A stretch of DNA of 64,000 nt from an uncultured Lentisphaeria bacterium. Lineage in GTDB: Bacteria; Verrucomicrobiota; Lentisphaeria; Victivallales; UBA1829. Every line of letters begins with the position of its first letter. Within the stretch, counting starts at the first letter, position 1. The DNA lies in assembly GCA_949287225.1 (NCBI GenBank), contig CASEFP010000060.1:1-64000 (forward strand), in the 5' to 3' direction. The notes below the pieces were generated by a model. The model had not been told where the DNA came from. It saw only the letters and a list, made by a program, of their open reading frames with translations, and did no database searches. A program made the position numbers and the translations under genes. Below are positions 27,077 to 35,981 of the stretch, one piece after another.

Positions 27077-28252
27077 TTATTTTTCCGCGTTCATAAAGTC
27101 GCGCCGGACGCTTTCCCGGAAGGAAGCGTCCTTGAAATAGCACAGACAGACGCGCGCCATGACCGAACCGGTCCGCAGCGCCGCATCAAACGCCGCATCC
27201 GTCTTTGCAGACTCCCGGAACTCCACCGTGTGCAGGGGGGTTGAAACGCCTTGCGTGATTCCAAAATAATAGTGTGCGCAGGGAATGACGTAGGAGACAT
27301 CTCCGGTATCGGTCGATCCCCTCCCCTCGGTTCCGTTTGTTTCGGAGAGTTCCACGCCGAGATCGCGCCAGGCGCGGATGTATTCGTCGTTCAGGGATTT
27401 GTTGAACACCATCCCCTTGTAGGCGGAAACCCAGTTCACCGTATTGCGGCAGCGTGTTTTTTCCGCGGCTTCGGCGGCGATGGATTCGAGTTTCCGCTTC
27501 ATTCCCGCGATCTCCGTCTCATTCCCGGCACGGACGTAGAAGAACGCCTGTGTATGATCCGGGATGATGTTTGCCGCGTCGCCGCCTTTCGTAAAGATTC
27601 CGTGCACGCGCTGACGTTCGGTAATCGACTTTTTCCATTCGAGAATCCCGTCGTAAAATGCGGTCAGGGCGTCAAGCGCGTTGATCCCCTCCTCCGGCGC
27701 AAACGCCGCATGGGAGGCGCGCCCGTAAAAATCAATGTAGGCGCGCGCCACGCTCAGGCAGCCGAAATCGGGCGAGGTGTGGTCGAGGGGATGCGCAATC
27801 ACGCCAGCGGAGATGTCACGGAACGCGCCGCCTTCGACCAGTTTCACCTTTCCGCCGAGCCCCTCCTCCGCGGGCGTTCCGATGCAGCAGATCCGCGCGG
27901 GAAGATTCTCCTGTTCGATGATCCGTTTGGCGACATAAGCCCCGAAAAGCGCGGCGGAGGCGATCAGATTATGTCCGCAGCCATGGCCGAGTCCGGCGAG
28001 CGCGTCATATTCCGCCATGAAGCAGAAAACCGGAACGGAGGCATCCGCGACCGTTCCCGCATACGCCTTGAACGCGGTTTCCAGTCCGCAGGTGTTTTCC
28101 TCAACGCGGAAGCCCCAGCTTTTGAGCAGATTTCTGAGTTTCTCCGCCGCAAGGAACTCCTTGTAGCCGGTCTCCGGGTGGTCGTGAATGAAATCGGATA
28201 CTTTCCGGATTTCCGGCACGGCTTCGGCGGCAATGGCGAGAAACTTTTCCAT
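27077..28252 (-). CDS. M20-family amidohydrolase
   Basis: A 391-residue cytoplasmic metal-dependent hydrolase of the AbgA/AbgB-like M20D group. Visible metal-site motifs are DHPETGYKE, the GHGCGHN motif and IGTPAEEGLGGK. A dimerisation lid lies at ~residues 170-290 (GRASHAAFAPEEG). Members cleave amide bonds in N-acyl amino acids, indole-amino acid conjugates or p-aminobenzoyl-glutamate; the substrate here is unknown. GGAGGAGATC precedes the ATG. It lies 15 bases after gph and is the third gene of a tsaD-gph-amidohydrolase operon. Confidence 0.9.
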   Translation of the reverse strand: MEKFLAIAAEAVPEIRKVSDFIHDHPETGYKEFLAAEKLRNLLKSWGFRVEENTCGLETAFKAYAGTVADASVPVFCFMAEYDALAGLGHGCGHNLIASAALFGAYVAKRIIEQENLPARICCIGTPAEEGLGGKVKLVEGGAFRDISAGVIAHPLDHTSPDFGCLSVARAYIDFYGRASHAAFAPEEGINALDALTAFYDGILEWKKSITERQRVHGIFTKGGDAANIIPDHTQAFFYVRAGNETEIAGMKRKLESIAAEAAEKTRCRNTVNWVSAYKGMVFNKSLNDEYIRAWRDLGVELSETNGTEGRGSTDTGDVSYVIPCAHYYFGITQGVSTPLHTVEFRESAKTDAAFDAALRTGSVMARVCLCYFKDASFRESVRRDFMNAEK

Positions 28253-28267
28253 GATCTCCTCCTGATT

Positions 28268-28924
28268 TCAGACATGCTTCCCCGCTTCCGGAAGCAGAAG
28301 TTCCGTCAGTCCGGAAAAGGAGTGAATGATTCTGTCATAAGCGGCGTCGCCCAATGTGCCGAAACCGTAGGAAGCGAAAACGCTTTTCATTCCGGCGTTT
28401 TTCGCGGCATCCAGATCGGTGTGATTGTCGCCGCAGACCCATGACTGTGCGGGATCCGAATCCGTTGTGCGCAGAATATAATTCAGCGCGTCCGGCGCAG
28501 GCTTCAGCGGAAAGCCCGAACTTCCGCCGACGATTTCGGCAAAAAGCGGTTCGAGTCTGAAATGGCGGAAGATGATCCGGCAGAGTTCCGTCGGTTTGTT
28601 GCTCACAAGCGCAAGTTTCCATCCGTGCTCGTACAGTTCCTCAAGGCCCTGGGCGACACCGGGATAGAGCGTCGTTTTCACGACCGCGTTTTCAGCATAA
28701 TGCCTGTTCATCGTGCGGATTGCCTCCTCCATGTCCACCCCGGTGCCGGCAAACGCGCGGGAAATCAGCTTCCGGACTCCGTCGCCGACATAGGATACCA
28801 CGGTTTCCAGAGAGTGTTCCGGCAGATGAAAGTCGCGCCGCGTCATGTTCACGGCATTCGCGATGTCCGCACGGGAGTCGATCAGCGTCCCGTCGAGATC
28901 GAAGATCACACAGCGGTTCATCAT
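28268..28924 (-). CDS. gph: Phosphoglycolate-phosphatase-like HAD hydrolase
   Basis: A 218-residue HAD-superfamily phosphatase: motif I FDLDGTLID (catalytic Asp near residue 9), motif II LVSNKP, motif III region and motif IV GDNHTDLDAAKNAG. The four-helix cap after motif I (type C1) and the length fit phosphoglycolate phosphatase, which clears 2-phosphoglycolate. Broader sugar-phosphate activity cannot be excluded. The start overlaps the tsaD stop (ATGA). Confidence 0.85.
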   Translation of the reverse strand: MMNRCVIFDLDGTLIDSRADIANAVNMTRRDFHLPEHSLETVVSYVGDGVRKLISRAFAGTGVDMEEAIRTMNRHYAENAVVKTTLYPGVAQGLEELYEHGWKLALVSNKPTELCRIIFRHFRLEPLFAEIVGGSSGFPLKPAPDALNYILRTTDSDPAQSWVCGDNHTDLDAAKNAGMKSVFASYGFGTLGDAAYDRIIHSFSGLTELLLPEAGKHV

Positions 28925-30012
28925 GCGTTTCTCCTTCGGAAGGGCACCTCGGTAATATGCGGCAGACGCGCAAAGGTGTCGAGCGCTAGATCACTGAATT
29001 TTCCCGCCGTGTAATAATGATAGGCAAGTCCCGCGACCATTGCGGCGTTGTCCGTGCAGAACTTCTTCGGCGCGACCAGCGGAATCACGCCGCGCGGCAT
29101 CTTCGACTCAAAGCGCGTGCGCAATGCACTATTGCAGGCGACTCCGCCGCTCAGAATCGCCGCGCGGCAGCGGAAGTGCCGCACCGCGTCGAACACCTTG
29201 GTGCAGAGGACATCCACGACGGCCTCCTGATAAGAGGCGAGCGTATCAGCGAGCACCTGTCCCTCCAGATGTTCGGCATTCCCGTCCGGAGCGAGACTGC
29301 GCGCGTGATAGAGCAGCGCGGTCTTGAGTCCGCTGAAGCTGAAATTGAAGCGGTTTTCCGGTGCAAGCACCTTGCCTGCGGCTCCGGTCAGCGAGCGGGG
29401 AAAATGATATTTGTGCGGATCTCCATTGGCGGAGAGTTTTTCGATCACCGGCCCGCCGGGATAGCCGAGGTTCAGCATTTTCGCCCCTTTGTCGAGACAC
29501 TCTCCGGCGGCGTCGTCGATCGTGCTGCCGACGACGCGCGCGCGACCGTCTTCGGAGATGATGACGATTGCGGTGTGTCCGCCGGAAACCACCAGCGCAG
29601 CCATGGGATAAAGCGCCGGATCGTCGAACTCATACTGCTCCGAATCAATGAACACGCCATACAAATGAGCGAGGAAGTGGTTGATTCCGATCAGCGGCTT
29701 GTTCCGCGCGACGGCAAGCCCCTTGGCGAAATTGAGCCCGACGAGCAGTGCGGGCACCAGTCCCGGCGCATGCGTCACGGCGATCGCGTCGATCTCGTCG
29801 AAGGAGACTTCCGCCGCCGCCATCGCCTCCGCACAGACTTTTTCAATCGCGGTCAGATGTTCGCGCGCGGCAAGTTCCGGCACGACGCCGCCGTACACGG
29901 CGTGCTTCGCCATCTGCGACGAGATCGCATTGGACATTACTTTTTTTCCGTTTTCGACGACGGCAAGCGCGGTTTCATCGCAGCTGCTTTCGATTCCCAG
30001 TATCAGAGCCAT
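28921..30012 (-). CDS. tsaD: tRNA N6-threonylcarbamoyladenosine transferase subunit
   Basis: A 363-residue Kae1/TsaD protein that transfers the threonylcarbamoyl group to A37 of ANN-decoding tRNAs. N-terminal ILGIESSCDETALAV is the ATPase-fold motif. The iron-binding HFLAH motif gives His112 and His116. SGGHT lies in the middle and SGGVACNSALR near the C-terminus. Length and motifs are normal. The partners TsaB, TsaC and TsaE are not in this window. It is the first gene of the tsaD-gph-amidohydrolase operon. Confidence 0.97.
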   Translation of the reverse strand: MALILGIESSCDETALAVVENGKKVMSNAISSQMAKHAVYGGVVPELAAREHLTAIEKVCAEAMAAAEVSFDEIDAIAVTHAPGLVPALLVGLNFAKGLAVARNKPLIGINHFLAHLYGVFIDSEQYEFDDPALYPMAALVVSGGHTAIVIISEDGRARVVGSTIDDAAGECLDKGAKMLNLGYPGGPVIEKLSANGDPHKYHFPRSLTGAAGKVLAPENRFNFSFSGLKTALLYHARSLAPDGNAEHLEGQVLADTLASYQEAVVDVLCTKVFDAVRHFRCRAAILSGGVACNSALRTRFESKMPRGVIPLVAPKKFCTDNAAMVAGLAYHYYTAGKFSDLALDTFARLPHITEVPFRRRNA

Positions 30013-30119
30013 TGCAAAATCCTGAATTTCCTGTTCCGACGTTGTTCCGAAGCGTTTAATTTAACACATCATGCCTTTTTTTCAATCGCCGGAACAAAAA
30101 ACGCCGGTCACGAGACGGA

Positions 30120-30632
30120 TCAGTCGACTCTTGCGGCGCGGATGATCGTCACCGTATCGACGGGAACATCGTCATGGCCCGCTTTGGAGGAGGTCGAAAG
30201 CTTCTCAATTTTGTCCACCACGTCCATGCCGTCGACAACCTGTCCGAAGACACAGTAGCCGAAGCCGCGCGAAGAGTTGTCCTGATGGTCCAGAAAATCA
30301 TTGTCAACCGTGTTGATGAAGAACTGGCAGGTTGCGCTGTCGATCACGCCGGTGCGCGCCATGGCGATTGTGCCGCGCTTGTTGGAACCGCCGTTCGCTG
30401 CCTCGTTCCGGATCGGCGGAAGCGTCGGCTTCGGGGACATGTCGGCCGTCAGTCCGCCGCCCTGGATCATGAAGCCGGGGATGACCCGGTGAAAAATCGT
30501 GTTGACATAATGCCCTGACTTCACGTAGGCGAGGAAGTTTTCCACCGTCACGGGCGTATCCTTCGCAAAGAGTTCCAGCATGATGGTTCCGAGGGTGGTT
30601 TCAATCTCGACTCTGGGGGCGTTCTCACTCAT
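30120..30632 (-). CDS. ppiB: Cyclophilin-type peptidyl-prolyl isomerase
   Basis: A 170-residue cytoplasmic cyclophilin (no signal peptide). It has the family motifs FHRVIPGFMIQGGG (catalytic Arg), GTIAMART, QFFINT and FGQVVDGMDVVD. It catalyses cis-trans isomerisation of X-Pro bonds. It follows ispE by 18 bases and is probably cotranscribed with it. A GC stem near 30075-30105 is too irregular to call a terminator. Confidence 0.94.
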   Translation of the reverse strand: MSENAPRVEIETTLGTIMLELFAKDTPVTVENFLAYVKSGHYVNTIFHRVIPGFMIQGGGLTADMSPKPTLPPIRNEAANGGSNKRGTIAMARTGVIDSATCQFFINTVDNDFLDHQDNSSRGFGYCVFGQVVDGMDVVDKIEKLSTSSKAGHDDVPVDTVTIIRAARVD

Positions 30633-30650
30633 GTTTCCATTCCTTGTGTT

Positions 30651-31511
30651 TCAGGGGTTCATCAGGGCGAATGCGTATTGTTCCGCAAGGGCCCGTACAG
30701 ATTTCAGGGCACGTTCGCGCGCCTCGAAACTCTCGTAAAAGACAAAAAGCGTCGGGCCGCTTCCGCTGACCATGACGCGATTGTTTACCGTTTCCAGCTT
30801 CCGCTTGAGAATCGCCAGAAGCGGGAATTTTTCCAGCACGGCATATTCCAGATCGTTCCGCAGCAGCGGCACAGCGCGCGCGAAATCGGATTCCCGCAGT
30901 GCGGCAAGAAGTTCCGCAAGAGAGCGGGTGTCCGCATGCGCCGCCGCATGATTCCGATGACGGTAGCTCCACGCCGCGCTCACGGGAAAGAGGGGTGCCG
31001 CGATCAGGAGCGGCAGATGCGCCGGAATCTCCGAAACAGCTTCCAGACGCTCTCCGACGCCGCGTCCGACCGCGGGAACACAGCGCAGGAAAAAGGGCAC
31101 GTCCGCCCCGATTTTCACGGCGAGCGCATCCAGCTCCTCCGGTGCCAGCGCGTTGAAACGGCGCTGCATCAGCTTCAGAACCGCCGCCGCATCGGAACTG
31201 CCTCCGCCCAGACCGGCCGCAACCGGAATGCGTTTGACGAGAGTGATCTCCACGCCGGAAGCAATCCCGGCACGTTCCCGGTAGAGACCGGCGGCCTTCC
31301 AGCAGAGATTCGACTCATCGGACGGAAGTGCGGCAGTGGAACACGTCATGCGGATTTCCCCGTGCTCCGGAAAGCGCAGCGATACCGTGTCCGTAATGCC
31401 AGCAAGCGGATGGAACAGCGTTTCAATCTCGTGATAGCCGTCCGGGAGCCGGGAGCAGACACGCAGAAAGAGATTGACCTTTCCGGGCGTCTCCAAAGTG
31501 AATGATTCCAT
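30651..31511 (-). CDS. ispE: 4-diphosphocytidyl-2-C-methyl-D-erythritol kinase
   Basis: A 286-residue GHMP kinase of the MEP isoprenoid pathway. The substrate site begins with PGKVNLFLRV. The ATP-binding glycine loop is PVAAGLGGGSSDAAA. GADVPFFLRC is the third family motif and a GSGPTLFVF element lies near the C-terminus. Length is normal. The ribosome site is weak (AAAGG at a long distance). It probably forms an operon with ppiB. The tandem palindromic repeat region lies immediately upstream. Confidence 0.95.
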   Translation of the reverse strand: MESFTLETPGKVNLFLRVCSRLPDGYHEIETLFHPLAGITDTVSLRFPEHGEIRMTCSTAALPSDESNLCWKAAGLYRERAGIASGVEITLVKRIPVAAGLGGGSSDAAAVLKLMQRRFNALAPEELDALAVKIGADVPFFLRCVPAVGRGVGERLEAVSEIPAHLPLLIAAPLFPVSAAWSYRHRNHAAAHADTRSLAELLAALRESDFARAVPLLRNDLEYAVLEKFPLLAILKRKLETVNNRVMVSGSGPTLFVFYESFEARERALKSVRALAEQYAFALMNP

Positions 31512-31546
31512 AATGCCGTGCCGATTGCCTTTAAAAAAATTTCACA

Positions 31547-31810
31547 ATGCGATGCTTTGCATCGCAGAAAGTGCTTCGTGCAGGACTCTCAGTCCTGCCG
31601 CGATCCAGCTGCGCAAGCTGGTCGCCGCAGGCGAAATCCCCGATCCCCGGTGCTCGGCACCGGGGAAGTTCATTAAAAATCTAAATCCATCATGCGATGC
31701 TCCGCATCGCAGAAAGTGCTTCGTGCGCTCCTTTCAGTCCCGGTGCGGTCCAGCTGCGCAGGCTGACCGCCGCAGGCGAAATCCCCGATCCCCGGTGCCC
31801 TGCACCGGGA
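31547..31810. repeat. Two tandem copies of a multi-hairpin palindromic repeat
   Basis: Two ~120-base copies (31547-31674 and 31692-31810) fill the gap between ispE and the oxidoreductase gene. Copy 1 folds into four hairpins: GCGATGC-ttt-GCATCGC (31549-31565), CAGGACT-ctc-AGTCCTG (31581-31597), CCAGCT-gcgca-AGCTGG (31605-31621) and CCCCGGTGC-tcg-GCACCGGGG (31645-31665). Copy 2 repeats the first (31694-31710), third (~31748-31770) and fourth (31791-31809), while the second has decayed. In the third hairpin the outer pair changes from A-T to G-C between copies, a compensatory change that supports a folded structure. GAAATCCCCGATCCCCGGTGC (first 20 bases) is shared. It could be a REP/BIME-like element or a structured RNA. 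Confidence 0.8.
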
Positions 31811-31816
31811 TGGTGA

Positions 31817-32818
31817 TTATTTCCGGAAGCGGTAGAGATCGTATTTGCGGTTGTAGGCGTCGATCTCCTCGGTGATCGCGACCGCAAGCTCCAGTGCGCG
31901 CAGTCCCTGCGCACCGGTCACGCGCGGCTGAACGATCATCGGACCTTCCTTGGTCTTCCGTACCGCCTGTACGAAGTCGTTGATCTCGGCGGCAAGCGCA
32001 TTCTTCTCGCAGAGATTGACATGCTTGCTGGCGACGCCGAGAAAACTTTTCCGGATGATTTTCCCGGTGCTCTTGGCGTAATCCATCGAGATGTAGGAGT
32101 CGGTCTGGAAGACGCGGAACTTCCGCATGGGCTCGGTGCTGACGCGGCTGGCCGTCACATTGGCGACGGTGCCGTTCTTGAACTTGATGCGGACGTTCGC
32201 AATGTCCTCGGTCTTGCTCATGACCGGCATTCCGACGGCATCGAAGCGCTCCACATCGCTGCCGACCATCGTCAGCACGAGATCCAGATCGTGGATCATC
32301 AGGTCCAGCACGACGCTGACCTCCGTCCCGCGCCGATGCAGTCCGGGGCGCGGCGGCGGATATTTCGCCAGGCGGTGCGCCTCGATGAACAGCGTGTTGG
32401 AACGGTTTTTCTCGAGAAAATCCATCGCGGCATTGAAGCGCTCGACATGTCCGACGCCGAACACGAGATTGCGCATTTCGGCTTCCCGGACCATCCTGCG
32501 CGCCTCCTCGACGGTCGCCGCAATCGGTTTTTCCATCAGGATGTGCCTGCCCATTTCAATCAGAGGCATTGCGGTCTCATAGTGGCTGGTCGCGGGAACA
32601 GCGACGGTCAGCGCGTCGCATTGCTCCGCCAGCGCGGTGACGGTGTCGAATGCGGGGACGCCGTACTCTTTCCCGACATCCGCAGCGGCTCCCGGTGAAA
32701 CGTCATAGACGCCGACCAGCTCAACGTCCGGATTGGCCTTGTAAAGTCTCGTGTGATGGTGTCCCAGAACGCCGACGCCGACCACGCCGACCCTGATCTT
32801 GTCTTTTTTTCCGAACAT
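31817..32818 (-). CDS. Gfo/Idh/MocA-family oxidoreductase
   Basis: A 333-residue NAD(P)-dependent sugar dehydrogenase. The N-terminal Rossmann motif is VGVVGVGVLGHHH. EKPIA carries the usual catalytic-region lysine, and GHVERFN is near residue 125. The GHVERFN and EAHR features recall members near lipid A genes, such as the UDP-GlcNAc 3-dehydrogenase GnnA; that specificity is only a guess. GGAGG precedes the start. It lies 23 bases after the KDPG aldolase gene, so the two are probably cotranscribed. Confidence 0.85.
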   Translation of the reverse strand: MFGKKDKIRVGVVGVGVLGHHHTRLYKANPDVELVGVYDVSPGAAADVGKEYGVPAFDTVTALAEQCDALTVAVPATSHYETAMPLIEMGRHILMEKPIAATVEEARRMVREAEMRNLVFGVGHVERFNAAMDFLEKNRSNTLFIEAHRLAKYPPPRPGLHRRGTEVSVVLDLMIHDLDLVLTMVGSDVERFDAVGMPVMSKTEDIANVRIKFKNGTVANVTASRVSTEPMRKFRVFQTDSYISMDYAKSTGKIIRKSFLGVASKHVNLCEKNALAAEINDFVQAVRKTKEGPMIVQPRVTGAQGLRALELAVAITEEIDAYNRKYDLYRFRK

Positions 32819-32841
32819 GGAAGCCTCCGGAGCAGTGTTTT

Positions 32842-33453
32842 TCAGAGGGATTTCGCCAGCGCGACGGCCTTGCGGATGCCTTCGGCGTCCGCCTTGTTGA
32901 GCCAGGTTCCGCCAGCCGCGGCGACCTCCGGAACGGCCAGCCAGTCGCCGGCGTTGTCGATCGTGACGCCGCCGGTCGGCATGAACTTGATCCCGAGGTG
33001 CTTGTAGGGCGCGGCGATGGACTTGAGCATCTTGATTCCGCCCGCTGCCTCCGCCGGGAAGAATTTGAAGAAGCGGCAGCCGAGCTCATACGCCTGCTCG
33101 ATTTCCGACGGCGTGCAGATGCCCGGGGCAAACGCGTAGGAGCATTTCAGAGCCTCTTTGACGACGGTCGGATTGAATCCCGGCGCGACGGCGAATTTCG
33201 CGCCCGCGTCGAACGCCCGGTGCAGATCCGCGGTATTGAGCACGGTTCCCGCGCCGAGGAACATCTCCGGGAAGCGTCTGGACGCCTCGCGGATCACCGA
33301 CTCCGCCGCAGCGGTGCGGAAGGTGATTTCCGCGACGGGAAGGCCGCATTCGCAGAGAAGTTCGCAGCGTTTCAGGCCGCTTTCAAGGTCTTCGAGAACC
33401 AGAACGGGGATGATTTTGTATTGCGCGAGGGTTTCGCCGATGGATGCCGTCAT
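32842..33453 (-). CDS. eda: KDPG/KHG aldolase
   Basis: A 203-residue class I aldolase that splits 2-keto-3-deoxy-6-phosphogluconate into pyruvate and glyceraldehyde 3-phosphate, or acts on 4-hydroxy-2-oxoglutarate. The Schiff-base lysine is Lys130 in FFKFFPAE. Other motifs are EITFRT, GAGTVLN and FMPTGGV. Size is normal. It would feed sugar acids from polysaccharide breakdown into glycolysis; the genes for the preceding steps are not in the window. GAGGAG precedes the start. Confidence 0.93.
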   Translation of the reverse strand: MTASIGETLAQYKIIPVLVLEDLESGLKRCELLCECGLPVAEITFRTAAAESVIREASRRFPEMFLGAGTVLNTADLHRAFDAGAKFAVAPGFNPTVVKEALKCSYAFAPGICTPSEIEQAYELGCRFFKFFPAEAAGGIKMLKSIAAPYKHLGIKFMPTGGVTIDNAGDWLAVPEVAAAGGTWLNKADAEGIRKAVALAKSL

Positions 33454-33579
33454 TTTTCACTCCTCAAGAATGTTGGTTGTATGTTGCAGTTTCCCTACCT
33501 GCGGAATATACCATTGCCTTTGCCGTTTTGCAATTTCAAAAACGACAGTGCGGGCGATTTTTTCCACATCGCCCCCGGC

Positions 33580-33610
33580 AGAAAAAATCCCCGCCGCAGG
33601 GACGGGGATT
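33580..33610 (-). terminator. Intrinsic terminator after the flotillin gene
   Basis: AATCCCCG (33586-33593) pairs with CGGGGATT (33603-33610). On the minus strand the stem is followed by a T-run (complement of 33582-33587). It lies 24 bases past the flotillin stop. Confidence 0.8.
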
Positions 33611-33634
33611 CCGGAAAACAGCTGGAAAGCAGGA

Positions 33635-35272
33635 TTATGCCTGCGGAGCAGTGTCTTTCTCCTGCGGGGCGCTCTCCTCCCCTTTGAGCTTCCCGAGATA
33701 GCCGGGCAGGTCGATTCCCGCCATGCCCGCCACATCGTGAAGCGGCGGAATGCTCTGCATCATGCCGCTGAGGAAATTGGCCGTGGAAGTCTTGCCGTTC
33801 ACCTGGCTTCCACCGTCCCAGACCGTGACCTTGTCGATCCTGATGTTCCGGATCGCCTCGGTCTGGAGCTTGACCAGTTCCTCGAGTTTTTCGATGAGGA
33901 GCATCTTCCCCGCCGCGTCGGCATTGCCGTTGCAGGAGGCGATGATCTGGTTGTAGCCTTCGCCCTTGGCCTTGAGGATTTCGTAATTTCCGCGCGCCTC
34001 GGCTTCGAGCTTGGCATAGATCGCGTCCGCTTCGCCCTTGGCTTCGCGTCTGCGCTTCTCGGCTTCGGCCTCCGCCTGAATGACCACCTGTTCCTTTTCA
34101 ATTTCAGCATGGACAAGCGTTTCGGCCTTCTGCTTTTCGGTCTCCATCTTTGCGCGGGCGATCTGGGCGAGCATTTCCGCCTCGTAATCGGCCTGTTTGA
34201 TCTTGGCTTCGGCAATGCGCTTGGCGGCTTCGGCCTGGCGGTAGGCGTCGGCCTCGTTTTCCGCTCTCGTCGCATTGGACTTTGCAATCTCGATCGCGGA
34301 GACGTTTTCACCTTCGATCGCGAGGGCTTCCGCCTGCTTGATGGAAATGCGGCGCTCCTTGTCGGCGTTGGCTTCGCCGATCTGCGCCTCGGCCTCCGCC
34401 TGCTTGATGGCGATGCGGCGCTGCTTGTCGGCATCGGCCTCTCCGGACTGCGCCTGGGCTTCCGCCTGGGTCACGGCGATGCGGCGTTCGCGGTCGGCGT
34501 TGGCCTCTCCGGCCTGCGCCTCGGCTTCCGCCTGGGAGACGGCGATGCGCTGGGCCTTGCGCGCCTCGGCTTCACCGATTCCGCCCTTGCGTTCCTCTTC
34601 AGCGACCTCGATACGGGCCTTGTTGATGGCTTCCGACGCGGCGCGTTTTCCGATTGCGTCGATGTATCCGCTCTCGTCGGTGATGTCGGTGATGTTGACG
34701 TTCAGGAGGAGCAGTCCGATCTTGTTGAGCTCCTCGGCGACGTTCTGCTCAATGCTGCGGAGGAAGGTTTCGCGGTCGGAGTTGATCTGTTCGATCGTCA
34801 TCGAGGCGATCACCAGACGCAGCTGACCGAAGATGATGTCCTTGGCGAGTTCGCCGATGGCGTCGGGCTGGAGTCCGAGCAGGCGGTTGGCCGCGTTGCC
34901 CATCAGCGTCTCGTCCGTGCTGACGCCGACCGTGAAGACCGAGGGCACGTTGATGCGGATGTTCTGTTTGCAGAGGGCGTTGCGCAGATTCACCTCCAGC
35001 TGGATCGGGCGCAGCGAAAGGAAGCCGTAATCCTGGATGACCGGCCAGATGAACGCCGTTCCGCCGTGGATGCAGCGCGCGGCGTGTTTTGTCGCCTTGT
35101 CCCGGTGGAAGACCTGCGAGCCGTAGATGACCATGATCCGGTCGGACGGGCACTTCTTGATCCGGGCGAGCACGCTGATTAGGACGGCAAACGCCACAAA
35201 GACGACGATGACGGTGAGGAGAATCACTCCGCCTCCGATCTGCTGGACTGCAAGCGATGGAATAAAATCCAT
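33635..35272 (-). CDS. Flotillin-family membrane scaffold protein
   Basis: A 545-residue FloT/YuaG-like protein. One N-terminal membrane segment (residues ~12-35) is followed by an SPFH/band-7 domain (~40-220, with GLLLLNVNITDI). A long alanine/glutamate-rich coiled coil (~225-450) and a C-terminal tail complete it. Residues 242-329 hold four consecutive 22-residue units of the pattern RIAxxQAEAxAQxGEAxADxxR, the last one degenerate. Flotillins organise membrane microdomains and bacterial signalling or secretion complexes. It is paired with an NfeD-like protein 38 bases upstream, the standard partnership. Confidence 0.93.
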   Translation of the reverse strand: MDFIPSLAVQQIGGGVILLTVIVVFVAFAVLISVLARIKKCPSDRIMVIYGSQVFHRDKATKHAARCIHGGTAFIWPVIQDYGFLSLRPIQLEVNLRNALCKQNIRINVPSVFTVGVSTDETLMGNAANRLLGLQPDAIGELAKDIIFGQLRLVIASMTIEQINSDRETFLRSIEQNVAEELNKIGLLLLNVNITDITDESGYIDAIGKRAASEAINKARIEVAEEERKGGIGEAEARKAQRIAVSQAEAEAQAGEANADRERRIAVTQAEAQAQSGEADADKQRRIAIKQAEAEAQIGEANADKERRISIKQAEALAIEGENVSAIEIAKSNATRAENEADAYRQAEAAKRIAEAKIKQADYEAEMLAQIARAKMETEKQKAETLVHAEIEKEQVVIQAEAEAEKRRREAKGEADAIYAKLEAEARGNYEILKAKGEGYNQIIASCNGNADAAGKMLLIEKLEELVKLQTEAIRNIRIDKVTVWDGGSQVNGKTSTANFLSGMMQSIPPLHDVAGMAGIDLPGYLGKLKGEESAPQEKDTAPQA

Positions 35273-35310
35273 GTGCGACTCCTTTTATGTTTTTATGTTG
35301 TTCAGGGTTT

Positions 35311-35904
35311 TCACTGCGCTTTCTTCACAAGAAAATGCTGCCCGTCGATGGATTTCACCACCACGATCGGGGTTCCGGTTGGAATCGGCTCCTCCGCGAC
35401 GGCGGAAAGTTCATGCGTGGCGCCTCCGCAGGAGACCACAACCTTTCCCGCTTCCGTCACGCCGCCGGGAATGCTCAGATATACCGTTCCGCTGCGCCCG
35501 GCGAAATCCTCCGGCCTGACGTTGCCGCTGCTCTGAAGGCGCATCGTGAAGTAAAGAATGGAAGCGGTGATCAGCATCGTAACAAATCCGCAGGCCAGCG
35601 CGAGCAGGAATCCGGAAATGCCGCGGCTCCCCCAGATGACACCGCCCCAGCCGAAGACGGTCAGAAACGCAAGGATCGAGCGGAGGGAAAAGAGTTTGAA
35701 GTCCAGATACCCGGTGTCCGCGTGATCCAGGACCGAACCGTCCGCATCGAAATCGGCGTGATCAATCCCACCGAGACCGAACAGACTTAAAAGACAGATG
35801 ATTCCGAAAAAGAGCGTCCCGGCAATCGCGAGAACCCAGTATGCCGTCATTGCCCGCGCGCCCGCAAGAAAATTCCCGACTTCGCTCAGAATGCTTTCGA
35901 TCAT
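35311..35904 (-). CDS. NfeD/YuaF-like membrane protein
   Basis: A 197-residue protein with about three membrane segments in the first 125 residues and a C-terminal OB-fold domain (~130-190, FAGRSGTVYLSIPGGV). This is the layout of YuaF/NfeD1b partners of flotillin. An acidic loop (GGIDHADFDADGSVLDHAD) lies between the first two segments. It has no N-terminal protease domain. GGGGAG precedes the ATG, and the flotillin gene follows in the same transcript. Confidence 0.88.
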   Translation of the reverse strand: MIESILSEVGNFLAGARAMTAYWVLAIAGTLFFGIICLLSLFGLGGIDHADFDADGSVLDHADTGYLDFKLFSLRSILAFLTVFGWGGVIWGSRGISGFLLALACGFVTMLITASILYFTMRLQSSGNVRPEDFAGRSGTVYLSIPGGVTEAGKVVVSCGGATHELSAVAEEPIPTGTPIVVVKSIDGQHFLVKKAQ

Positions 35905-35981
35905 TCCGTTTCTCCCCTTGGTTGAAAATCGCTCTGTTTTCCGCTCTCTTTACGAATAGCATAACGCGGGTTTTGCAATTT

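Noticed and set aside
31547-31810. CRISPR array
   Set aside because: Only two long copies with internal hairpins; no short identical repeats with unique spacers and no cas genes.
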